From Cymbomonas tetramitiformis (Eukaryota; Chlorophyta; Pyramimonadophyceae; Pyramimonadales; Pyramimonadaceae), in NCBI GenBank assembly GCA_001247695.2, contig LGRX02033530.1, positions 22,162 to 86,161 on the forward strand: a DNA stretch of 64,000 nucleotides, in the 5' to 3' direction. The translations under genes and the position numbers were made by a program. The notes beneath the pieces were generated by a model, which was given only the letters and a program-made list of their open reading frames with translations, made no database searches and was not told the DNA's origin. Shown one piece after another: positions 20,372 to 31,306 of the stretch; position 1 is the first letter of the stretch; the number at the start of each line of letters is the position of its first letter.

Positions 20372-21217
20372 ATGACTCCGGAACATATCAGCCCTTCTCC
20401 GCAGCCAGTGACGTCTTTTGGGCCGGCTGTGACAGGAGCCTTCCGCGGTGGCGGGAAGCGTGGGCGCAAACAGTTGGTGCCGCACAGAGTTTCTGCTCGA
20501 GGGCCGGGCGTGACCGCAGCAGCAGAGCCGCCTACCGCAGCTGGCGCTGGGGAGGCGACTCCCTTGGCCGCGACCAGAGAGCGCTCGCCCGAGGAGCAGT
20601 TCCCAATTCCAGCAGTACCCGGTGGCGCCGCCGGTGGCACCCATTGGGCGGGACACGCGCCCAAGCTACCTCGCCGCCAGATGGGACTGCGGATCAGCCC
20701 CTGGTATGACCAGCGAAGGCTGAATGAGCAGCACAGGCGAGTAAGCGAGCAGTTGGCCACTACGCGAGAGGTCATCCAAGAGGCTCGTGATTCTATGTGG
20801 GAGAGGATCGCGTGGCAGAATGACCTCCGCCGGAGGATCGAGGAGATCCGCGCGTCCAATCTGGCGGCCAACGAGCCGTATCACGGCATCCCGTATACGG
20901 GGCGCCGACCGCGGTCGCCGGAGCTGGAAGACGTATTCGAGGCGCCGACGCCGGAGCCGGAAGAGGAGCCGGACGAGGTGGTCATACTCCCGGGGGTGGA
21001 TGATTCCCCACCCGACCTGGATGACGTTCTGAGCGATGACGTCAATGTCACGAGTGACATCTCGTATCCTTGTTACAGTCCCACCAGCCCTGATGATCAT
21101 GATGACGAGGAGGATGGAGCTGGTGCTGCTGAGGTGGCTGTCGAGGAAACACCCACGGATGCCAACAAGTTCGAGACGAGCATCCACGGTCCTGGACAGC
21201 CTGACCAGTCTATCTGA
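20372..21217 (+). CDS. Unrecognised 281-residue ORF
   Basis: An ATG-to-TGA frame with three parts. The first is a Pro/Ala/Gly-rich N-terminus of about 100 residues. The second is a charged, probably coiled-coil segment (YDQRRLNEQHRRVSEQLATT through RRRIEEIRASNLAANEPYHG, residues ~112-170). The third is an acidic Asp/Glu/Pro-rich C-terminus. The layout recalls Gag-like or nucleoplasmic acidic proteins, but there is no diagnostic motif. It follows a primer-binding-like site at 19691 by about 680 bp, so it may be the gag of a decayed LTR element. Function unknown. Confidence 0.4.
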   Translation: MTPEHISPSPQPVTSFGPAVTGAFRGGGKRGRKQLVPHRVSARGPGVTAAAEPPTAAGAGEATPLAATRERSPEEQFPIPAVPGGAAGGTHWAGHAPKLPRRQMGLRISPWYDQRRLNEQHRRVSEQLATTREVIQEARDSMWERIAWQNDLRRRIEEIRASNLAANEPYHGIPYTGRRPRSPELEDVFEAPTPEPEEEPDEVVILPGVDDSPPDLDDVLSDDVNVTSDISYPCYSPTSPDDHDDEEDGAGAAEVAVEETPTDANKFETSIHGPGQPDQSI

Positions 21218-23348
21218 GGACATCGAGGACAGGAAGCTGACCACGAATCCCGCCGACGAGAGCTCTGATGACGATAGTAACCCTGAGGAGGCGCCCCGTC
21301 GTAAGAAGGCCAAGACTGGTTAATGTGGCGCGTCAGGATTGGCCGGCAGTGATCACAAATGCAGGAGTAGAATGTAGGCCCTGTCATAAGCGAGTTGTGA
21401 TTGGTGCAGAATAGAATGAGAGATTCTAGAATAACAATTGAGGAGAGAGTATATGAGGATGGCTCTCGAGGTCAACATTATTCTGTTTTAGAGATACAAT
21501 TTTCTGTGCAAAATAACTCTGTGGATAATTCAGTTTTACTTGCAAATAAGATAAGATAACTTGCTAAGGGGTGTTTCTTGCCTGACCTCAAGAAAAGTAT
21601 TATCAAGAACTTTGTATTTGATAACCATCCGAAGTACACTCGTTCAACTGGTATCAGAACGTGCCCAGGCTGTCCCATCAGCCTGACCCTGCCTTATCCC
21701 TACCCCAAGATGCCAATTCTTGGGGTGGCTTGCTATTGCTTACCCTGCCAATTCTGAACTAACTTGTCGTCTTGTTGCTGCTTTCTGTGAATTGTCCCCT
21801 TTTCTTCTACTTGGGACTACAATCTGGTTAGCATGTCAAGAAATTCTACCTCCAAACTCCCAATTCAACTGTAACGGCTACTCAGAGTCACTGGTCAACC
21901 CACAAAAGGAAATTTACAAAAAGTGAGATTATGACCGATTTCACCAATTTTCATATTGAGATTGATCTTATCAGTATTGGAAAGTTTCGGATTATGTAGG
22001 ATTCGGACCCCACTGACGGACCATGGGGCCATAGAGCCCCTTACTGACATGTGGACACGGACTCCCGACACCCGGAACGGAGGAATTATTCCAGAAATTC
22101 AGCACCCCCGGAGATTAACTTCCCCACCGTTAGAAGCACCATGCTCGACGGTTTTGGACTCCTAACCAACTTAGCTTTGAGCCTTGTAATACAAAACTTG
22201 GCTTTAGGCTGGTTAGGAAGACGGATTAGACTCCCGGCAATTAGCTTAAGCTGATGTTGCAAGGAGGGCGACACTTTTGAGAGATTTCAAATATCGCTCT
22301 CAGGAGATCGGGACACCGGATTGGACTTTTTTCTGTGACAAAATATTCCTCGAACCTCCCCGAATATGGTGTCACCTCAGAAAACCTGATCGGACCCCGG
22401 GAGGCAGCAGGAGGAAGCTCCAGAAATTAGATATTTATCGCCCGAAACGTCGTTACCAAACCGGAAGTGTCAGAAGCTCGTCTCGACCATGAATTTCAGG
22501 AGGACTTCTCGAAGGAATGTGCGAATACATATTATAAAAATATGTTTCCTTACCCTCAGATTTCAAGGGACACTTCCCTTGGAAACGTCGGATTAACGGA
22601 GCAAGCCCCTTCCCCGTATGTCGTCACGACTGGTCCTCTCTACTGACTTCCCCGACACTTCTCGGGCGCCCTAGAGAGTGTTGAACGGAGATTGCGACAT
22701 AAAAATAGGAAAATAGTTATACTGGACTAAACTTTTTTTTTGTGGTCGTTCACCCTCAAACTCTGATTCAACCGAGAAAACCGTGATTTGATGTATCGTC
22801 TCACAACCGTCCCTGGAGCACGAGGAATTTCAAAACGACCGGATGAAGCCCTCGGACCTTCAATGGAACAATGGACGGAGAGAAATATTGTGTCGACAGA
22901 CCTACCTTTATCGTAGTTACACCACGTAGAGGATGGAGTCAGTCTCAGCTCTTACGACATTCCCCGACAGCTCTCGAAACGTCGATTGAGCCCGTTCCTG
23001 GTGGCGTAGCCTCAAGCCCGTAGGTGCAACTGCTGATTGGAAGCTCATGCAAGACTCGAAAATATATTCTCAGTCCTTTTGGAAAACTTTCCAGACACTA
23101 ATCGTCTCGGGAAGTCTCGGACGAATATAAGGATTGGAGCTAGAACGTCTTTCGAGCCCGGAGTAACCCCCTACCTGGATATTATAGCAGCTGCCCTGAA
23201 ATTCGACAAAAATTCAAACTTGTCAAAAATGAGCTCCAGTATCAAAAATATTCTTTTTACACCTAAGGGATTGATCATTTCTCAAATTGGGACCGCATTC
23301 GTCAAATCTATGACCTCGGGGCATATGACGCTCGCTGCAGAAGCTCAA
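21218..23348. other. 2.1 kb without recognisable genes
   Basis: No convincing ORF. Noted: a primer-binding-like ctggtatcagaacgtg at 21652, and an imperfect hairpin at about 22160-22218 (cctaaccaacttagctttga paired with its complement around ttgtaatacaa). Confidence 0.4.
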
Positions 23349-24556
23349 CCACCCCCCTTTGATTATTTTTATCCTCTTCCTTTTTTCCTTGGTTTTCTTT
23401 CCTTTTTAATCACCGGGGGGTGGGCTTCAGTTACGGGTGGCTCCTAGCCCCCGCGACTACGGACTCCCGGTACGACACTATTTATTGTTCATTTTTTTAC
23501 TATTTATTAATCATTTTTCATTATTTTATTAATTATTGTCGCCTGCTTTTTCTTTGGCTCTCGGATTGATTTTACAGCAGATTCCTTTCTCCCCCTTCCC
23601 CTTCCCCGCTCCTTTACTCCTATGTCATCTGCGGGATCGCACACACTCGCTCGATCGCTTCCTTTGTCGATCACACCTCCTCTCCCCGCCCACATCCTGT
23701 TCCCTTTTTAATTTTCCTTGCCTCCTTTCATCTCCTCCTCGGTGCATTCTTTGTTCTGCATCCTCTCTTGTCCTGCCCTTTGATCACTCTGCTCACCGGT
23801 GCTTCCCGCTCCACCTCGACGCCGCGCCCTCGCACTCCAACGCTCCGACGCGCCTCGCTCGTGCTCCTGCCTGTTTGCTTCGTGCCTGCTCCCAACTTGA
23901 ACGGTACGCTCTTCACTCCCTTTTGTCCTCTCACACACACTGACACTGCATGCACCCTAGGCATACGAACCGGCATATAGAGCACTGAGAGTCACAGCCC
24001 ACAGTGCCACGGGGCCCGGGCAGCATGCACTCCTTCTTCCTCTCAATTCTCCCTGCCTGATTCTCTTTGCCCTCAATTCTCCCTGCCTGATTCTCTTTGC
24101 CCTACTCTCCCTGCTTGGTCCGTCAGGTCTCCTGCTTGATCCGTCATCGTCGGTCGGTTTAGAGCTTGGCGTTGTGTCCGGGGAGCCTAGTGCGAGCTGG
24201 GAAACCTTGGTGATCACGTGCACCGTGCCTTGGTTTCCCCTGTAATTCTTTGTGGCTTTCACTCGTCTAGGTCCGAGCACCCCTGCTGGAGCCTCCGATC
24301 CCAGCACACTATTCACGGGGACGCACGGTGCAGTGTCGAGAGTCAGAATCGACTTCCACAACCGGCTTTGGGCTTAGGGTCGCTGTCGTCCCCTTGTTCC
24401 TTGTCTCCCTGCCTTCCCTCCTGCCCTTAACTCCTCACCCTGCTTGATCCTGATCTCTCTCTCTTCCCTTTCTCCCTGTTTTGATATTTGATCCTCTGGT
24501 TTTGATCATTGATCTTTGTGCTAGGTTAGGTGGGCGAGAGTCTCCCTCCTCCCCTC
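23349..24556 (+). repeat. Left 1.2-kb direct repeat (pseudo-LTR-like)
   Basis: It begins ccaccccccttt and ends near ctccctcctcccctc. It matches 33231-34446 with only a few substitutions and small indels, so the pair is young or was homogenised. Inside is a short tandem duplication (ctcaattctccctgcctgat, twice). No ORF of credit; the frames across it are low-complexity. Confidence 0.93.
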
Positions 24557-25089
24557 TCTCTTCGGCTTCTGACAGTCAGCGACGCCTCGGCACTCGTTGG
24601 CTGGGCCCTCTGCACGTGAGCCTGCATTTAGATATTCGAGGGTTTTTCGTTAACCCTCGTTTTTGCATTCTGCGCGAGGCGTACGGTTTCCTTTTCTGAT
24701 ATTCGCATGGCACCCTGGTTGCCACCAACCTCTCACACACGCATCTCACACCTGCTTCTCTACCTTCATACATCGCGTTCACTTGCCTCTTGCTTCTTTG
24801 ACCTGACCTGTTTTTCTTGTCTTCGCGCACCTTGCTTGATCCTTCCTGCTTACTCCCTGTCGCTTATCCTGCCTTTTGTTTGGCCTTCCTACTCTCTGCT
24901 CTTTCCTCCTTGCGCCTCCTCACCTCTCTTGCGCCTTCACCTTCCCTCACGCCCTCTCATCTCGCCTTCCCTCGCGCCCTCTCATTTCACCCTCTCCCTG
25001 ACTTCTACCTCTCTTTCCTTTTCCCCACCTGACACCTTCCCTTCCCCCCTTGGCTCATGCGTTCTCTTCTTGTTTCATCACGCCTTGAC
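24557..25089. other. C/T-rich leader inside the composite element
   Basis: Pyrimidine-rich non-coding sequence between the left direct repeat and the 344-bp tandem repeats. Confidence 0.5.
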
Positions 25090-26115
25090 TCTTCCCTTCC
25101 TCGCCTGTCGCGACCCTCTCGCTCCGTCGGTCTCCTCCTTTTCTCTCGCAGGTCGCTGACGGTTTATTTACCTTCGCCCCTTTCGCCACTGACTTCTCTC
25201 CCACGCGTCGCCTCCCATGGGATATCTTGTTTTATCCTCGCTCCCACGGCGTGTCGCACGCTCTCCCACGTCGCGCTCACTTTGCCTTCGCCCCTCGCAT
25301 CTCGACTGCGTCTCCACCAGCTGCCACGGTCCCTTCGCCTCTTCCTCTCGCATCGCGTCGTTCTCGTGACCGGTTCCTTCGCCTTTTTGCTCGTTGTGCG
25401 CATCTCGCTTCTTCTCACACAGGTTCCCGACGCTGACTTTCAGCTCTCAGCCTTTCTCCACGTCATCGCGACCCTCTCGCTCCATCGGGTTTCTTCCTTT
25501 CTCTTTCGCAGTTCGTTGACGGTTTTTTTCGCTTTCGCCCCTTCACCGTTGGCTTCTCTTCCGTGGAACATCTCGTCTCTCCTCGCTCCCACAGCATGTC
25601 GCACGCTCTCCCATGTCGCACTCACTTTGCCTTCGCCCCTCGCATCTCGACTGCGTCTTCACCAGCTGCAGCGGTCCCATCGCCTCTTCCTTTCGCATCG
25701 CGTCGTTCTCGTGACTGGTTCCTTCGCCTTTTGCTTGTTGTGCGCATCTCGCTCCTTCTCACACAGGTTCCTGACGCCGACTTTCAGCTCTCTGCCTTTC
25801 TCCACGTCATCGCGACCCTCTTGCTCCATCGGGCTTCTTCTTTTTCTCTCGCAGGTCGTTGACGGTTCGTTCGCTTTCGCCCCTTCACCATTGGCTTCTC
25901 TTCCGTGGAACATCTCGTCTCTCCTCGCTCCCACGGCATGTCGCACGCTCTCCCATGTCGCGCTCACTTTGCCTTCGCCCCTCGCATCTCGACTGCGTCT
26001 CCACCAGCTGCAGCGGTCCCATCGCCTCTTCCTTTCGCATCGCGTCGTTCTCGTGACTGGTTCCTTCGCCTTTTGCTTGTTGTGCGCATCTCGCTCCTTC
26101 TCACACAGGTTCCTG
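25090..26115 (+). repeat. Three tandem copies of a ~344-358 bp unit
   Basis: The landmark cgcgaccctc recurs at 25109, 25467 and about 25811, and long flanking stretches repeat with it (catctcgactgcgtc; cgtcgttctcgtgac). The repeat lies in the untranslated 5' part of the composite element, where such arrays often serve as promoters or RNA-structure modules. The Ser/Leu-rich ORFs here repeat in step with the array and are not convincing proteins. Confidence 0.92.
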
Positions 26116-27017
26116 ACCCTGACTCTTGGCTCTCAGCCACATCTCTGACGGCTCCTTTGCCTTCATCTCACTTCCAGACTTCCGACGGCTCTTCTTGCAC
26201 CCCTCCTTCTACCTCTTTTATCTCGGCTTCCTCTCTTCCCTTTTCACATCTTCATTGGCCCGCAGTTACTTGCTCTGCCTCTGACTCACATGGCACACCT
26301 CACCTCGTTCCTTTCCGAGCTTCTGGCTCTGACTTTGGGCCCACAGTTGGTGCTCCGACGGCTTATCTCGCTCCCTCCCTTCTACATCTCACCTTCCAGA
26401 CTTGCTTCCCTTTCTTCCCCTTTCTCACCTTTCTTACATCTCACCTTCGGAAGGACTCTCTCCTCGGTCTCCTTGTTTCTCACCTCCTCCACAGTACTTG
26501 TCACTCTTTTGGGAGTACCCCTGACCGGGCTCTCTCTCCCATGACACAGTTTCCCCCCTTCCCGCACCCTCTTTTCCTCCGTCACGACCCACACCTGCAG
26601 ATGATATCTTCGTCTGGCCTTCCTTCTTCCCTTCGGACCTCTGATTTTCCTTCAGCCCCTTCCCCGATCTGCACACCTCGGACTGCTCCCCGGAGCTCCG
26701 TGTGCTGACCTTTCCTTTCCTCGGTCCTCCCCTTGACACTCTTTTCCTCGGTCCTCCCCTTGACACCCTTCTCCTTCTGTTCTCCTCTCCTTCCCTCCTG
26801 CCTCCTCCTCCCCTCCCCTGTCCCTCACCTCCCTCCTTCTCGGCTCACCCCTCCCCTCCCCTCCCTACTTGTGCTCTCTCCTGGCTTTCCTTGCTTATAG
26901 TTACGATTCTGGCTCTGGTCTCTGGCTCTGGGTTCTGGTTCTGGTCTTGGGCAGCTTCTGGACACCGCTCTCTTCCCCCCCCGCCTTCCCCTTCCCCCCC
27001 TTCCGCCTCCGCCCTTC
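26116..27017. other. C/T-rich stretch before the RT frame
   Basis: Low-complexity pyrimidine-rich sequence with only compositional ORFs. Confidence 0.45.
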
Positions 27018-29397
27018 ATGGACTTCCGTACCCTCGCCGATCTCTCCCTCCCCCCACCTGACCCCCTCCTTTGCCCCTCCCCCAAACCCCCCCCTCCGCC
27101 CCTTGGCATCCCTTTGCCTTACCTCTCCCCTGCCATCGATTCCCTCCGCCTCCCGAGGCTCCTCCACTCCGCAGTTACCTCCATTGGCTCCCCTCTCTCC
27201 CCCCTCCCCATCCAATGGCAGTACAACCCCCCTGTAGGTCTCTCGGTCATCTCTAGCCGTAAACGGGCTAAATCTTTCATCCCTCTCCCTGACCTCTCCC
27301 TCCCTCTCCCGTGCTCCTGCTCCTCCACCTTCCCTCCCCGCTTCCTCCGAGAGTTTGACGGCTCCCCACACCTCTCTACTGCTGACCCATCCTTCATCTC
27401 CTCCCTTCAGGGCACATATCTTCCTAGAATGACTCTCGGCCCGGAATCAAGAAAAACATGTGTTTTTGCTAATTTTCAAATGTTTTCCATACTTAAGGAT
27501 GAAAAATCGACCGGCCCGCTTTCGGCCCGGAGCTCTTTTTGGGCGTTGCTCTCGGCCCCGGGCCGGCCAATCCCCATAAGATATGTGCCCTGCCTCCCTT
27601 CCTCGACTCTCCCAGGAGAAGAAGGCTCGTCTCCTGACCCTCTTCTCTGCCGAACTCTCCTTCAAACCCTCCGTTGCCTTCTCTCTCTCTGACCTCCTCT
27701 CCGCAGTCCGCACTGGCTTCCATTCCTGGGCATCACGGTCCCGCCTTGCCCCTGCCGACGTTGACCCTCTCCTCCTCGAGTCCCTTGCGATCATCGAGCG
27801 AGCCTTTCTGGTCACCTTCCCCTCTGACACTGCTGGCACTACTCACACTCTTTGCGTCACCCGTGAAGACCGCCTTCTCCTAAAGAAGGCCTCTTCCCTT
27901 TTTGTCTCTTTCGCTGTGGACAAGTTCGCCCACAACGTGGCCTTCTCCTGCCCGGACCTCTATGACTTCCAGCTGATCACCGAGCTCAACAACCTGGACT
28001 ACTACGGCGCACTCCCAGATGCACTTGGTCCCGAGGACGTCTCTGCCATCGCCGCCCCTCGATTCCTCAAGCAGCTCCAGCTTCTCCCTGTCATCTCTCT
28101 CCATCCCACCGCCACCCCGGAGAACACCGCCCGCATCGGCTCCCTCCATCGGATGGTGAAGATTGACAAGAACAAGGGCCGCTTCATCATTGCCCAGCCA
28201 GTGTGCCACCTACCGGGAGCCTGGAGGTGCTGTTGCCGCCCTCGTCCTCTCCCACCTCTGGGAGTCCCACCGCACCCATCTCCTCCGTCAGGGACATATG
28301 TATGATCTCCCTCTCTGGCCCTTCCTGAAGGATGGTGCAGACTTTGCACTCTTCCTTCGGGGAGTCAAGGACGACATCTTCTCCTTATTCACTGCGGATG
28401 CCACCAGATTCTTCACCAACCTGCCCGCCCAGGACTACCTTGACGAGCTCACTGGTGTACCGGATACTGGCTTCATCTCTGACATCTGCTGGTTTACCAT
28501 GGAACCTGTACGGGCTCGCTCCTTTGACGGACTCCACTCCCATCTCTACGATGACATCAAGCACCACCGCATCCGCTGGGGCACACCCTCCCCGGACCTC
28601 CCCGCCCGCCTCGTTGAGCTCTCTCCACTTGCCCTCTGCACCTTCTTCGAGGAATACTATTCCTTCAGCTGCTTCCGTTACCGTACTTGGTTCGGTAGCA
28701 GAAGAGTGGTATCATCATCGGGGACCAGACGGGCACACATGGCTGCCAGATCACCCTCCTTCGACGTTGGCTCCGTGTGATCTCCCACCTCTACCACAGC
28801 CCCTGGAGATCCTACCTCTTTGCCCCTCCCCGTCCCCTCTCCCAGGTCAAAGGTTATGTTGATGACTGGTTCTCCGCCAACGCCCTTGACTTCCACCCGG
28901 CCTTCACAGGATCTCTTTTCCACTCCGTCCTCATCGTTGAACCCACCGTCCTCGACACCCGTGTGGTCCCTGGACTTGGACCTGTTGGCTCCCTGGTAAA
29001 CTTCCTTGACATCACGGTCTCCCTCCGTCCTTCTGGCACCGGCGCTGTCTTCTCCCCCTTCTCCAAGCCCCCTCCCGCCAAGCTCCCTCACATCCACAAG
29101 TTCACCGACGCTCACTCTTGCTTCCCCCCTGGCCGTCGCCGTGCCGTCCTCACTGGTGCCTTCATTTCTGCCTACCGACGCTCTCGCCGTGCTGGGGACT
29201 TCATCAAAGCCGCCTCCTCCGTGGGCTTCTACCTCATCCGCTTCAAGCACTGGTCCCGTCGAGAAGTCCCCCGTCTCTGGCAAAGGTTCCTCTCCAGGGT
29301 CTCCTCCGCCCCTGTCTCCTGGCTCCCCACCTCCCCCACCCTCCTCCGGAGCTACACCCGGAGATTCAGCGCTCGGCTGCCCACCTCTCGGCCCTGA
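27018..29397 (+). pseudogene. Penelope-like reverse transcriptase, frameshifted and interrupted by a MITE
   Basis: The reading frame is split into pieces that together show Penelope-type order. A CxC motif (27312-27320) is followed by FDGSPHLSTAD. The VDK segment is at 27916, then YYGALP. A K-x-x-K motif (KIDKNKGRFI, 28159) stands where Penelope RTs have LPKxHK. Motif A is LFTADATRFFTNLP near 28385, similar to the usual LYTNIP type. Motif B is GIIIGDQTG near 28708 and the catalytic YVDD is at 28856-28867. A 185-bp hAT MITE interrupts it at 27408-27592. Two frame changes (near 28200 and 28690) and a TAG just before motif B break it further. No GIY-YIG domain follows. Family assignment rests on motif order; the enzyme is inactive as it stands. 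Confidence 0.72.
27400..27600. mobile_element. hAT-type MITE, 185 bp, inside the RT frame
   Basis: Element 27408-27592 with perfect 15-bp terminal inverted repeats (CAGGGCACATATCTT and complement) and an 8-bp target duplication cctccctt (27400-27407 and 27593-27600), the hAT signature. Interior shared with the MITE at 51243-51428: cggcc-rich ends and an AT-rich core with catacttaagg. Insertion plus duplication adds 193 bp, which shifts the host frame by one. Confidence 0.93.
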
Positions 29398-29503
29398 CCC
29401 TGTGACCCTCCCTCTCTCCCCTCTCCTCCCCCTCTCTCCTCTTCCCTCTCCTCTTGCCTTCCTGCTCTCATCGGTACTGACGGAGAGTTAGGGGAACTCA
29501 GAT

Positions 29504-29821
29504 ATGGACCCCTCACAGGACCTCACCTTCTCCACCTCCACCTGGGGCCCTCACTAGCAGCCTTATGAGCCCTCCCTACCGCCACAGCAGCAGTTCGCCC
29601 AGCAGCCGCAGCAGCAGTTTGCCCAGCAGCCGCAGCAGCAGTTTGTCCAGCAGCCGCAGCAGCAGTTCGCCCAGCAGTTTACCCAGCCACACTTCCTTGA
29701 CTCCCATGGCCGGGTTGTCATGCACCCGCCCCAGGACCACATGCCACATCTCTTTCCATCCCCCTCCCCCCTCCCACCACTACCCCCACCACCCACCCCT
29801 TCCACCCCTCCCCCTCTCTGA
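29504..29821 (+). pseudogene. Gln-rich short ORF with internal TAG
   Basis: An ATG at 29504 opens a frame reading MDPSQDLTFSTSTWGPH, then TAG at 29555, then a run of five QQPQQQFAQ-type repeats and a Pro-rich tail to TGA at 29819. The TAG sits where a CAG glutamine codon would fit, so a single C-to-T change is likely. It is in the same frame as the GRF ORF that begins at 29855 and may be its original N-terminus. Confidence 0.45.
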
Positions 29822-29854
29822 CATGTCCCCCCACGGTGCCCCTGATCCGCACCT

Positions 29855-31273
29855 ATGCCGCACCCCCAGCCCCTTCTCTCACCCACCACCGGCACCGCCT
29901 GCACGCGCCCTCCTCCTACGCCCCACGCAGCCTCCTTCGGCATCTCCTCTTTCCCTGTGCTGTTAGAGAGACTCGCGTCCGGTAGCGCTACCACCACGGC
30001 TCTCGACGGCCGCACCCCCTCCTCCTCCCTTCCTTCCTCGGCTCCTCCCCCCTCCGCCCCGCCAGCTTCCCCCGCTGTTCCATCCGCTCCCCCCTCCTCA
30101 CATCCCCCACCACCCCCTCGATTCACCCCTGCCGACCTGGCACAGCCCCCACCCTCCTCTGGCCCCTTCCCCCTCCGTCCCCCTTCTGACCCCACTCCCT
30201 CCCAGGCGCACTCCGTGCATTCTGCAGCGGTGGCTCAGAAGCTGGCCACTGGTGAGACCCCCGTCCCCACCTGGCTTGGGGTCAACCCGATGGTCCCCCC
30301 TGCCCAGTACCCTCTCTTCCTCTGCCTCCCTCCCCTCACAGGGCAGCTCCTCGCCGCTGCCATCGCGGCGGGAAAGATCCCAGCCGGTGGCTTCACTCCT
30401 GCCTGGATTCATTCCCTTTCCGGCTCCCTCTCCCCTGACTCCCTCGTCTCCATCGCCTCCGCCCTCCTGGAGGGCCGCCTCCCCTGGAAGGTAGCTTCCG
30501 ACCCCTCCACCCTCACCTCCATCTTCTCCCCACCCCCCCCTGAGGGCACAGGAGACCCCACCCTCCTTGGCCTAAAGGACGCCCTCCTCTCTGCCCCTGC
30601 CATGGACCTCCAGTCCGCGCTTGACTCCCCAGCCTTCCAGGCCCTCCCTCCCCTCCCGGCAGTTCTCCACTGGTTCCGTACCCGTTCTGGCACCCCTCTC
30701 AGCACCACCCATCCCCCTCCAGTCGACAACACCCCCATCACCGGGCATGTCATCTCCTCTCTTCACCAGACTCCCTCCCCCTCCACGCCCTTCTCTCCCG
30801 CTCCTGTCCAGACCCACACTCCTGCCCCCACCTTTGCCTCTGCCCCGACCGCCACCCAGCCGCCTCCCCCTGCCCCCTCCCAGGTACACCGTAAGCACGG
30901 CATCGACCTCAACTTGCAATGCAAGTGTGGGGTCAACATGGTCTCCCGCACCTGCGCCCGTGGCCAGGCCCAGAACCTGGGTCGCTGCTTCTTTTCCTGC
31001 CCGAACAAGGACATGCGCAAGGATAAGGGCGACCCAAACAACGGCTGCAAGTCCTTCGTCTGGGCGGACGAGATCATCCACTCGCTGTGCTCCACCGCCC
31101 GCCAGATGCAGCAGTTCCAGATCAACTCCATGAACAAGCTCGACCCCAACCTGTCCAAGACATACCCCGACGGCATTCCCTTCCTTTACCCGGAGGACCC
31201 CCACTTCCCGACCAACTCCTTTCCCAACCGCGCCTCCTCCGCCTCCCTCTCCGACATTCTGTCCTCCCGCTGA
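29855..31273 (+). CDS. GRF zinc-finger protein of the composite element
   Basis: A 472-residue frame. The N-terminal third is Pro/Ser-rich. A central ordered part follows (about residues 130-290: VNPMVPPAQYPLFLCLPPL, then AAIAAGKIPAGGFTPAWIHS), then a GRF-type zinc finger at about residues 355-405: CKCG, GRCFFSCPN, GC, then FVW. GRF fingers bind single-stranded nucleic acid in topoisomerases and nucleases. A C-terminal helical segment follows (STARQMQQFQINSMNKLDP). In this setting it may act as a Gag-like or ssDNA/RNA-binding accessory; that is inference. The start codon is uncertain. Confidence 0.7.
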   Translation: MPHPQPLLSPTTGTACTRPPPTPHAASFGISSFPVLLERLASGSATTTALDGRTPSSSLPSSAPPPSAPPASPAVPSAPPSSHPPPPPRFTPADLAQPPPSSGPFPLRPPSDPTPSQAHSVHSAAVAQKLATGETPVPTWLGVNPMVPPAQYPLFLCLPPLTGQLLAAAIAAGKIPAGGFTPAWIHSLSGSLSPDSLVSIASALLEGRLPWKVASDPSTLTSIFSPPPPEGTGDPTLLGLKDALLSAPAMDLQSALDSPAFQALPPLPAVLHWFRTRSGTPLSTTHPPPVDNTPITGHVISSLHQTPSPSTPFSPAPVQTHTPAPTFASAPTATQPPPPAPSQVHRKHGIDLNLQCKCGVNMVSRTCARGQAQNLGRCFFSCPNKDMRKDKGDPNNGCKSFVWADEIIHSLCSTARQMQQFQINSMNKLDPNLSKTYPDGIPFLYPEDPHFPTNSFPNRASSASLSDILSSR

Positions 31274-31306
31274 CTCCCTCCCTCTACACTGTGGGGGGCA
31301 CTCCAG

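Noticed and set aside
18709..21665. LTR pairs around the primer-binding-like sites at 18715, 19691 and 21652
   Set aside because: The sequences before each site do not resemble each other and no target duplications were found.
23349..24556. Hammerhead ribozyme in the pseudo-LTR-like repeats
   Set aside because: I looked for the conserved ctgatga and gaaa boxes on both strands and did not see them.
25057..26708. 363- and 267-residue Ser/Leu-rich ORFs as element proteins
   Set aside because: They repeat in step with the ~344-bp tandem array, stay open in more than one frame because of C/T-rich composition, and have no motif.
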